From an uncultured Clostridia bacterium (lineage in GTDB: Bacteria > Bacillota > Clostridia > Oscillospirales > Ruminococcaceae): a stretch of DNA of 5,965 nt. A model generated the notes under the pieces. That model was not told the DNA's origin. It did not search any database and saw only the letters and a list, made by a program, of their open reading frames with translations. The stretch is taken from assembly GCA_946183095.1 (NCBI GenBank), contig CAMHBE010000137.1:1-5965 (forward strand), written 5' to 3'. Shown here in pieces: positions 1 to 4,753 of this stretch (position 1 is the stretch's first letter; the number at the start of each line of letters is the position of its first letter). The position numbers and the translations under genes are program-made.

Positions 1-155
1 CTTTTCGGTGCAGCGTTAGGCTGCCGCAAGTCCAGAGCGCGTAGCTCTGGTGCCGTCTGCAAAGACAGCGCGAACGCGCCGTTGCACCACCTTTCTGACC
101 GCGCTGCACGCGCCGCTGCACCACCTTTCTGACCGCGAACTTTATTGATACGCAG
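1..155. other. Non-coding structured stretch at window start
   Basis: No convincing gene is visible. Three short perfect hairpins follow one another: GCAGC/GCTGC (10-14 with 20-24), CCAGAGC/GCTCTGG (32-38 with 44-50) and GTCT/AGAC (55-58 with 63-66). A direct repeat comes next (75-137), then a terminator (158-184). Plus-strand frame 1 is open from base 1 to a TGA at 130-132, so the tail of an upstream gene cannot be excluded. That frame runs through the direct repeat, and its translation is low-complexity Ala/Arg/Ser with no recognisable motif. I read the stretch as the 3' non-coding end of an upstream transcript. Confidence 0.5.
75..137. repeat. Direct repeat, two 29-bp copies at 34-bp period
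   Basis: Copy 1 (75-103) and copy 2 (109-137) begin CGCGCCG and end CACCTTTCTGACCGCG. They differ at one base (T82 versus C116) and are separated by CTGCA. Two copies with a 5-bp gap do not make a CRISPR array. The unit may be a dispersed intergenic repeat of this genome, but only a genome-wide search can show that. Confidence 0.85.
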
Positions 156-157
156 AT

Positions 158-184
158 GAGCGGGCATTGCTGCCCGCTCTTTTT
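158..184 (+). terminator. Rho-independent terminator of the upstream transcript
   Basis: GAGCGGGCA (158-166) pairs perfectly with TGCCCGCTC (171-179) around a TTGC loop, a 9-bp GC-rich stem followed directly by TTTTT (180-184). This is a textbook intrinsic terminator on the plus strand. It ends whatever transcript enters from the left and isolates the downstream promoter from read-through. Confidence 0.92.
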
Positions 185-190
185 ATATAA

Positions 191-278
191 AGCGGAAAAG
201 CCGGTTACACTCCCGGGACATGGCCGCGCCGGGGCTGTTCATGAGCGTCTTGCGCTACCCCGCCGTTCTCCGCTTTTT
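191..278 (+). other. Possible long stem-loop ending in a T-run
   Basis: AGCGGA (191-196) can pair with TCCGCT (269-274). Nested inside are CGGGG/CCCCG (230-234 with 258-262) and AGCG/CGCT (244-247 with 253-256), and TTTTT (274-278) follows immediately. It could be a backup terminator or the terminal part of a small RNA. No promoter is visible between it and the terminator at 158-184, and the outer stem spans a long loop, so this is tentative. Confidence 0.3.
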
Positions 279-328
279 AACAGTATATGCCGTTTGCGCG
301 CAATTGTGCGGTGTCCTTTTTCTCCATA

Positions 329-369
329 TTTTGCAAAATTTTACAAAAACCCTTTTATTTTTGCAAAAA
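329..369. promoter_or_regulatory. Pair of TTTTGCAAAA palindromes, candidate operators
   Basis: TTTTGCAAAA (329-338) is a perfect 10-bp palindrome and TTTTTGCAAAAA (358-369) a perfect 12-bp one. Their centres lie exactly 30 bp apart, close to three helical turns, so both would face the same side of DNA. The second sits in the spacer just upstream of the -10 box of the large gene's promoter and the first lies upstream of the -35 position. This placement suits a repressor or cooperative regulator, but AT-rich palindromes also arise by chance. Confidence 0.4.
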
Positions 370-381
370 GTGTGATATAAT
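353..381 (+). promoter_or_regulatory. Extended -10 promoter for the sigma-like membrane protein
   Basis: A perfect TATAAT (376-381) is preceded by TG one base upstream (373-374), giving the extended -10 form TGNTATAAT. The -35 position at a 17-bp spacing (353-358, TTTTAT) is poor, which is usual when an extended -10 is present. Transcription should start near 388, leaving a leader of about 110 nt before the TTG start at 499. The AT-rich sequence from 325 to 400 contrasts with the GC-rich flanks. Confidence 0.75.
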
Positions 382-413
382 AATAACGATTATGTTTATG
401 TGGTAACTTTAAA

Positions 414-494
414 ATGTCTCGGCAGCATCCGGACGGAGCAATGCCGGACAGATTTGATCTGACCCCGCGCAAAATGCGGGATCACAGGGGATGA
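414..494 (+). CDS. Candidate 26-residue upstream/leader ORF
   Basis: ATG at 414 opens a 26-codon frame ending in TGA at 492-494, four bases before the TTG start of the large gene. Its final codons AGG GGA TGA lie on the Shine-Dalgarno sequence of that gene, so ribosomes ending here would affect initiation next door. The peptide is rich in charged residues (MSRQHPDGAMPDRFDLTPRK, then MRDHRG), with no membrane segment and no run of one amino acid as in classic attenuator peptides. Its own ribosome site is weak (GTGGTAA at 401-407). An internal ATG at 441 follows GGACGGAG more closely. It could be a leader peptide, a +1-frame extension of the large gene, or chance. I do not recognise a family. 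Confidence 0.3.
   Translation: MSRQHPDGAMPDRFDLTPRKMRDHRG
415..487 (+). promoter_or_regulatory. Structured 5' leader with two stems
   Basis: Stem 1 pairs TGTC-CGGCA (415-418 and 420-424, T419 bulged) with TGCCGGACA (442-450), nine base pairs. TCCGG/CCGGA (428-432 with 444-448) is an alternative pairing. Stem 2 pairs CCCGC (464-468) with GCGGG (476-480), with CTG/CAG (459-461 with 485-487) as a possible outer helix that would reach the ribosome site at 486-490. CCCC at 463-466 could instead pair with the GGGG of that site. I do not recognise a known riboswitch class. Some structure may simply reflect the GC-rich upstream ORF in the same bases. Confidence 0.4.
486..490 (+). promoter_or_regulatory. 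Ribosome binding site deciding the TTG start
   Basis: AGGGG lies 8 bases upstream of TTG at 499-501. The nearest ATG (491) runs into TGA after three codons and is in another frame. Upstream in the coding frame a TGA at 460-462 closes the frame, and no ATG or GTG start lies between it and 499. TTG is therefore the best-supported start. Confidence 0.8.
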
Positions 495-498
495 TATA

Positions 499-3400
499 TT
501 GACTTTTGAAGAAAAGCTCGACAGGGCAAAGGTGGGCAGCAAAGCGGCGTATGAATCTCTGTGCCTTGCCTGCATCGACAGCCTTTATACGGCGGCACTC
601 ATAGCGCTGAAGAACGACCGCGCCGCGTCCGGTGCGGTATCTTCCGCCATTTCCGACGGATATACCGGTATCTCGCGCATAAGAGATGAACGTCACCTGC
701 GTTCGTGGCTCGTGCATGAGCTTACCAAAAACGTTGTGGACAAGCTGAAAGCGTTCAAGGCGGAGGGTGTTACCCATACCGCTTCGGGAACTTTCGCCGA
801 TACTGGCAGGCTTCCGGATGTGGAAAGGCTTATTTTTGCGATATCTGTCTGCTTCGGCTACAGCATCCGTGAGATATCCATTCTGACAGGTATGGCGGAA
901 GGTACTGTTTCGGATAAGCTCGCGTCTGCAACGGAACATCTCGGCGCGGATCTCGATTCGGTGTCGGCAAAAGCGGCATCATATCAGGCTCCCGAAGCGC
1001 TCAAAGAGAAGTACCGCGCATTCGATGAGTCCGTTGCAAGGCTCCAGCGTACCGCCGTACTGTCGGAAATTCCTGTGGTGCAGGCTCCCGATATCTCACA
1101 GCCGACAGTCGTTGAAGCTCCCGAACCCGTACAGATGCCCGTAGTGCAGGAAACTGTGGCAATGGAGCCTGTACGCCCCGCGGAAGCTACCGCGGCGAAG
1201 CCCGCAGAAGCCGACACGGTGGAGATCTCGCCGCTCGCGCTGGAAACGGAAAGCGGCGATGATGATATCTTCGTTGAAGAGACGTCCGGGGAAGACGAAG
1301 AGGGAGAAGACGGGGAGAGCGAAGAACAGCCCGTATATGCGGAAGAAAGCGTCCCTGTGCAGGAGACAGAGGGAAGCGAAGAAAAGGCGTTCGACGCGGA
1401 AACGTTCATAGCTGTGGTATCAGCCGAGAAGATGAAGGGCAGCGAGTTCCTGCGCCTTATCGGAAATACCCGCATCAGCAACAGCGTTTACCGGGAGATA
1501 GAATCCAACCCGCATCTGTCAAAGAAGCGTCTCGTGGAACTGCTCGAACAGTCCCCGCTCACCGAAGCGGATTATTATAAGATGCTAACCGCGATAAAGC
1601 ACCGTCGCGAGATGCTGAACGCGAAGGAAGAAAACCGCCTTGCCCTCGAACGCGCCGGACTGTTTGACGGTACGCGCCGCGGGAGATATAAGCGCAAGCC
1701 GAAAGAAGCTCCCAAGACCGAGATGCAAATGGCGATAGGGCTTGATCGGCAGACCCCGGCAGAGAGCGGCGACCCCGCTGTGCGCGAGACGGGTATCCCG
1801 TTTGATGATACATCTGTAAGGGGCGTGCACATTTCCGAGGTACATAGCGAACCACAGCAGCGTGTAGGTTACAGACCCGATGTGACTGCTCCGATACCGG
1901 TGTCCGTGGAGACGGCGGAGGACGATGATGACGGTGCATTCACACCCGTGCTGTCGGAAGATATGTTCGATGAGTACGGCAACACTGCGGAAATACCGAT
2001 AATAGACGAAAATATGCGGGAGGAATATGATGACGGATCTCCGGCAGCACCCGATATTCCCGCAAAGCCGGAGTTGAAGGTGCTGACGGCAGTGCCCGTG
2101 TCAGCAGAAAGTGAAGAGCCTTCCGCACCCGAAGCGGAGAACGGTATTGCCGAAGAAGCGGCGGAGACGGGAGCGGTGCAGGAGCTTACGGAAGAAGTGA
2201 CTGAGACAACCGAAAAAGAAGCAGGCGGGGAGAATACCGAGGAACCGGAAACGCCTGCGGAAGAAACGCACAAGACCGAATTTACGGAAACCGCCGAGAT
2301 AAAGCCGGTAGCGGGACTTTCCGATACGCGCCCCTTTGAAAAGCGGTTCGATATGCTCGAACAGGAAGCCGCCGCAAAAGGCAGCGAGGAGCACGGCGAG
2401 GGTGATAGCATAACCACCGACCCGCTCGCGAAAATGACCGTGACGCAGATCATCGAAGGTGTCGAGGCGGAGAACGATGATGACGGGTTTGTTCCGGACG
2501 TTGATGTTTCGTTTGACGATACCGGCGAGATACCGGTCGTGCGGCAGCAGGAGGAAGAAGAAGCGGATGACGCTGTCGGGAATGACGGCGGGGAAGACGA
2601 TGAAGCCGGCGGTCGTCCGCGCTACAAAGGCGAGGAATATTTCTACGACGACAGCAAATACCACGAGGGCGACAACCGCGGCAAGATAATTTTCTGTATC
2701 GTGTGTGCGCTGCTGCTGGCGGCGGGAGCTGCTCTGCTGTATTTTGTGCTGCCGAAGAACGGCGGCGGGGAAAGCGCGGAGACGACTGTGACCGGGCAGA
2801 CCGGAACTGCCGATGAAGCGGCGGAGAGCACGGCGGCTGAGGCGGAAAAGGAAGCGCCGAAGGAAGAAGTGTTCTCGGAGGAAGCGGCATTCCGCGCGGC
2901 TGCGTCTCTTGACGAGTTCGGCGGCAGCGGTCGCAGCGACGGCTCGGCTGAGCGCTATATATGGGATATGCAGTACATGAGAGCATCCGACGAACCTTAC
3001 AGCAAGTTGTTCACAAGGACGATATCTGTGAACGACGGTATGGCGTATGTTTTTGTCGGTGAGATCACCGGCAATGGGACGCTCTACGCGATACCGCTTG
3101 ACAGCGAGGATCACAAACCTGTCGGTTCGGTGGAGCTTTACGGTGAGGAGTCGCACGGGTTTGCGGCGGTCGGTGACAAGGTGTATGTATGGAGACCGCA
3201 GGGAACCGGCGTGGAAACTTACATAACCGTTATGTCGCGGGATCTCGGCACGGTCAGTACATACACTGTTCTTGCGGGATTTACCGACGTGGGTATAGTT
3301 GACGGAAAGTTGATCTTTGTAGGTAATTATACTCCGCGGATAGGCGAAATGGCAGGTGTGACAGTCCCCTATTATAATAGCAGCTTCATAGAGGAGACCC

Positions 3401-4374
3401 GCCACGACATTGCAGCAGAGGACGTTTCGGTGATAGAGGGTGCTAAGTTTGCCGCGTCCACCGTGCTGTTCGAGCCGGAAAGCGGCACTTTCACGGCAAT
3501 AGTAGGCGGTTACGGGACTTATGCGCAGTTCACCGATAGCGGGATAACGCTGCTGATACCCGACGACGGCTGTACATATATTGCGGAAACAGGAAAAGAT
3601 CTGCGCCCGAAGTCGATAAAGCGTATGAAAGGCGAAGCGTTCGCACCCGAGTGCTACTATGGCGGCGGACTTGTCGGGCTGCAATACACAGATACCGAGC
3701 ACGGCGTGACGGCATACAAGGGCGGCAAGACTCTTACCACGCAGGAAATGCCCGATGATGAGCCTAAAGAGGTCGCGAGGGCTATAGCGCTGTCGGGCGA
3801 TACCGTGTATGTCAGGACGCTGAAATATGAAAACAGCAACACCGAAAAAAGTTCTGATATGCTGTACGGTTTCGACATGAGCGGTGACGAGCCTGTCTCG
3901 GCGAAGATAGAAGCAGACGACATTTATTCAGAAAAGCTGATAAAGGCGGGTAAGTACCTTGCCGGCGTAACGGGAGAACCCGGTGAGGACGGCGAACGCG
4001 CGGGACTGCGCCTGTCGCTGTACAGGTACGACGGGGCGCTGATAGAAGCTGCGCACACGGTGATAGAACTTGATGAAGAAACGCCCAGAGAAAATCTGAA
4101 ATACATCAAGAGCGATGCGGAGACAGACCCCGCGCAGCTTGCCGTAAACGAGGACGGAACGATGTTCGCGGTGCCGACCGAATATTTCGACGGCTTTTCG
4201 GCAGTCCGCCGCGTTGTAACGCTCACATTCGACGGTTCGGATTTTACGCAGACGGGCGATATACAGCTCTATGATGTTAAACAGACTGTGCCGTTCATAT
4301 CGGACGAAAAGCTGTACATTTTCACGGACAAGGAGATAATAACCGAAGACGGTAAGGTGCCATATACGGAGTGA
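499..4374 (+). CDS. ECF sigma-like / transmembrane / beta-propeller-like fusion protein
   Basis: 1291 residues from a TTG start with a good ribosome site. Residues 15-88 resemble sigma-70 region 2 (LYTAALIALKND ... RIRDERHLRSWLVHELTKN). Residues 104-149 resemble region 4, with a helix-turn-helix (YSIREISILTGMAEGTVSDK, 121-140). Residues 301-375 look like a compact helical domain of unknown function, followed by a basic patch (393-403). The rest of 160-725 is an acidic, Pro/Glu-rich linker. Residues 730-751 form one hydrophobic helix, which puts the sigma-like part in the cytoplasm and the C-terminal half outside. Residues 835-1288 are strand-rich with repeated turns and resemble the secreted beta-propeller family (PF09826-like), weakly matched from memory. 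Inference: a sensor coupled directly to a transcription module, analogous to membrane-linked ECF sigma/anti-sigma systems. No HxxxCxxC zinc anti-sigma motif is present. Region 2.2 lacks the usual Asp/Gln residues, so it may not act as a true sigma factor. The gene is monocistronic by context. Confidence 0.9.
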   Translation: MTFEEKLDRAKVGSKAAYESLCLACIDSLYTAALIALKNDRAASGAVSSAISDGYTGISRIRDERHLRSWLVHELTKNVVDKLKAFKAEGVTHTASGTFADTGRLPDVERLIFAISVCFGYSIREISILTGMAEGTVSDKLASATEHLGADLDSVSAKAASYQAPEALKEKYRAFDESVARLQRTAVLSEIPVVQAPDISQPTVVEAPEPVQMPVVQETVAMEPVRPAEATAAKPAEADTVEISPLALETESGDDDIFVEETSGEDEEGEDGESEEQPVYAEESVPVQETEGSEEKAFDAETFIAVVSAEKMKGSEFLRLIGNTRISNSVYREIESNPHLSKKRLVELLEQSPLTEADYYKMLTAIKHRREMLNAKEENRLALERAGLFDGTRRGRYKRKPKEAPKTEMQMAIGLDRQTPAESGDPAVRETGIPFDDTSVRGVHISEVHSEPQQRVGYRPDVTAPIPVSVETAEDDDDGAFTPVLSEDMFDEYGNTAEIPIIDENMREEYDDGSPAAPDIPAKPELKVLTAVPVSAESEEPSAPEAENGIAEEAAETGAVQELTEEVTETTEKEAGGENTEEPETPAEETHKTEFTETAEIKPVAGLSDTRPFEKRFDMLEQEAAAKGSEEHGEGDSITTDPLAKMTVTQIIEGVEAENDDDGFVPDVDVSFDDTGEIPVVRQQEEEEADDAVGNDGGEDDEAGGRPRYKGEEYFYDDSKYHEGDNRGKIIFCIVCALLLAAGAALLYFVLPKNGGGESAETTVTGQTGTADEAAESTAAEAEKEAPKEEVFSEEAAFRAAASLDEFGGSGRSDGSAERYIWDMQYMRASDEPYSKLFTRTISVNDGMAYVFVGEITGNGTLYAIPLDSEDHKPVGSVELYGEESHGFAAVGDKVYVWRPQGTGVETYITVMSRDLGTVSTYTVLAGFTDVGIVDGKLIFVGNYTPRIGEMAGVTVPYYNSSFIEETRHDIAAEDVSVIEGAKFAASTVLFEPESGTFTAIVGGYGTYAQFTDSGITLLIPDDGCTYIAETGKDLRPKSIKRMKGEAFAPECYYGGGLVGLQYTDTEHGVTAYKGGKTLTTQEMPDDEPKEVARAIALSGDTVYVRTLKYENSNTEKSSDMLYGFDMSGDEPVSAKIEADDIYSEKLIKAGKYLAGVTGEPGEDGERAGLRLSLYRYDGALIEAAHTVIELDEETPRENLKYIKSDAETDPAQLAVNEDGTMFAVPTEYFDGFSAVRRVVTLTFDGSDFTQTGDIQLYDVKQTVPFISDEKLYIFTDKEIITEDGKVPYTE
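1399..1623 (+). other. Conserved-looking helical domain inside the linker (residues 301-375)
   Basis: Between two disordered acidic stretches, residues 301-375 switch to ordinary globular composition. The segment has amphipathic helices and few prolines (FLRLIGNTRISNSVYREIE around 317-335, LVELLEQSPLTEADYYKMLT around 345-364), then a lysine/arginine-rich tail. I do not recognise the family. Its position between the sigma-like region and the membrane suggests a partner-binding or sigma-restraining domain, which is inference only. Confidence 0.45.
2686..2751 (+). other. Single transmembrane helix (residues 730-751)
   Basis: IIFCIVCALLLAAGAALLYF and the next two residues form an uninterrupted 22-residue hydrophobic segment. 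It follows Arg727/Lys729 and is followed by LPKNGGG and a Thr/Ala/Glu-rich spacer. No other hydrophobic segment of this length occurs, and there is no N-terminal signal peptide. The N-in/C-out orientation is inferred from the sigma-like domain needing to be cytoplasmic and from the weak positive charge on the inner side. Confidence 0.9.
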
Positions 4375-4383
4375 GATGCAGCC

Positions 4384-4463
4384 GAGACTGCGTGCCGTGC
4401 TCGGAGCGGGATGTATCGGAGACTGCGTGCCCTGTTCGGAACGGGATGCGTCGGAGACTGCGG
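4384..4463. repeat. 35-bp tandem repeat with covarying hairpin
   Basis: Copy 1 (4384-4418) and copy 2 (4419-4453) both start GAGACTGCGTGCC and match at 30 of 35 positions. A third copy starts GAGACTGCG at 4454 and then diverges. A weaker half-copy (4367-4383, CGGAGTGAGATGC) runs into the last codons and stop of the large gene. Each full copy holds a short hairpin, GCTCGGAGC (4399-4407) in copy 1 and GTTCGGAAC (4434-4442) in copy 2. The C-G pair of the first is replaced by T-A in the second, so pairing is kept. The 35-base period is not a multiple of three, which argues against coding. Confidence 0.8.
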
Positions 4464-4543
4464 GCACCGCCCGCACCCGCTCAGGGGCTCGCGCCGCCCC
4501 TGAGGACCCGGCGGCAGCGTGACGCTGGACCCAATAATTTTTT
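4460..4543 (+). terminator. Hairpin cluster and T-run, likely 3' end of the large gene's transcript
   Basis: Three perfect stems stand in a row: GCGGGC/GCCCGC (4460-4465 with 4469-4474), CTCAGGGGC/GCCCCTGAG (4480-4488 with 4496-4504) and CAGCG/CGCTG (4515-4519 with 4523-4527). TTTTTT lies at 4538-4543. The T-run is 10 bases beyond the last stem, so this is not a textbook intrinsic terminator. It may instead be a transcript-end stabiliser or an intergenic repeat element. It separates the large gene from the next promoter. Confidence 0.5.
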
Positions 4544-4591
4544 AATCAAAGAATCCTGTTATGATGTCAATTAATATATCAAGTAATCCAA

Positions 4592-4606
4592 CAATTTGAC
4601 AAATTG
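4592..4606. promoter_or_regulatory. CAATTT-GAC-AAATTG dyad over a possible upstream promoter
   Basis: CAATTT (4592-4597) and AAATTG (4601-4606) form a perfect dyad around GAC. The same bases contain TTGACA (4596-4601), which at 16-bp spacing faces TATTGT (4618-4623). That could be a weaker second promoter for the SPFH unit. Its activity is uncertain because the -10 matches at only four positions. Confidence 0.35.
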
Positions 4607-4610
4607 CGAC

Positions 4611-4655
4611 ATCTGCTTATTGTATATCTATCGACAGGATATACGATAAGTAGAT
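4611..4655. repeat. Long inverted repeat, 18-bp arms, upstream of SPFH promoter
   Basis: The left arm (4611-4628, ATCTGCTTATTGTATATC) matches the reverse complement of the right arm (4638-4655, GATATACGATAAGTAGAT) at 16 of 18 positions. Both mismatches would be G-U pairs in plus-strand RNA. The loop is 9 bases (TATCGACAG). No T-run follows, so it is not an intrinsic terminator. The right arm shares bases with a second dyad, TAGATTT/AAATCTA (4651-4657 with 4668-4674), so the two cruciform or RNA structures exclude each other. It could be an operator, a hairpin in a transcript from an upstream promoter, or a small insertion-derived repeat. Confidence 0.8.
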
Positions 4656-4674
4656 TTATTTTGCGCGAAATCTA

Positions 4675-4703
4675 TTGACAAAAAGAAATAAAAGTGATAT
4701 CAT
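4675..4703 (+). promoter_or_regulatory. Near-consensus sigma-A promoter for the SPFH/RHH operon
   Basis: TTGACA (4675-4680) is a perfect -35 box. After a 17-bp A-rich spacer comes TATCAT (4698-4703), a good -10 box. Transcription should start near 4710, giving a leader of about 44 nt. The near-perfect boxes imply strong basal expression unless a repressor acts here. Confidence 0.88.
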
Positions 4704-4713
4704 AAAGATATCA
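4695..4713. promoter_or_regulatory. TGATATC-N5-GATATCA dyad over the -10 box, candidate operator
   Basis: A perfect 19-bp dyad with 7-bp arms and spacer ATAAA covers the -10 box and start site. Each GATATC is also palindromic, so the site reads as two tandem copies at 11-bp spacing, about one helical turn. This geometry suits a dimer or dimer-of-dimers repressor such as a ribbon-helix-helix protein. The GATATC cores recur in the arms of the upstream inverted repeat (GTATATC/GATATAC). Confidence 0.45.
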
Positions 4714-4737
4714 AAGAGATAAACTTTGAAAACGGAA

Positions 4738-4744
4738 AAAGGAG
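4738..4744 (+). promoter_or_regulatory. Ribosome binding site of the SPFH gene
   Basis: AAAGGAG with 9 bases to ATG at 4754 is close to the Firmicutes consensus and fixes the start codon. Confidence 0.9.
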
Positions 4745-4753
4745 TGGATAAAT

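Noticed and set aside
1..129. Open plus-strand frame that could be the tail of an upstream protein
   Set aside because: The translation is low-complexity and passes through hairpins and the direct repeat. Without sequence to the left it cannot be supported as a gene.
75..137. CRISPR array
   Set aside because: There are only two copies with a 5-bp gap, no spacer-length unique sequence and no cas genes.
297..310. CGCGCAATTGTGCG imperfect palindrome
   Set aside because: It is short, has one mismatch, and lies well upstream of the promoter with no repeat elsewhere in the window, so it is indistinguishable from chance.
156..380. A 74-codon plus-strand frame starting at 156
   Set aside because: It begins on the 5' edge of a strong terminator hairpin and runs through the promoter at 353-381. 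It has no ribosome site, and its composition does not look coding.
499..960. Separate stand-alone ECF sigma gene followed by a second gene
   Set aside because: The reading frame is continuous from 499 to 4374, with no stop, internal ribosome site or promoter seen between the sigma-like part and the linker. It is treated as one fusion.
2101..3702. A 533-codon open frame on the minus strand inside the large gene
   Set aside because: It lies antisense to a well-supported coding region and its peptide is Arg/His/Phe-rich with no domain. Such frames are expected when the sense gene avoids TTA, CTA and TCA codons. No ribosome site or promoter was seen.
4384..4463. CRISPR array in the second repeat cluster
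   Set aside because: The copies abut with no spacers between them, so this is a plain tandem repeat.
4371..4574. A 67-codon plus-strand frame starting GTG at the stop of the large gene, with repeated Cys residues
   Set aside because: It reads through the 35-bp tandem repeat and the hairpin cluster. The period is not a multiple of three, so the peptide is not repeated, and the start has no convincing ribosome site.
4611..4655. Insertion sequence or intrinsic terminator
   Set aside because: There is no transposase, no target duplication was recognised, and no T-run follows either arm. It is kept as an inverted repeat of unknown role.
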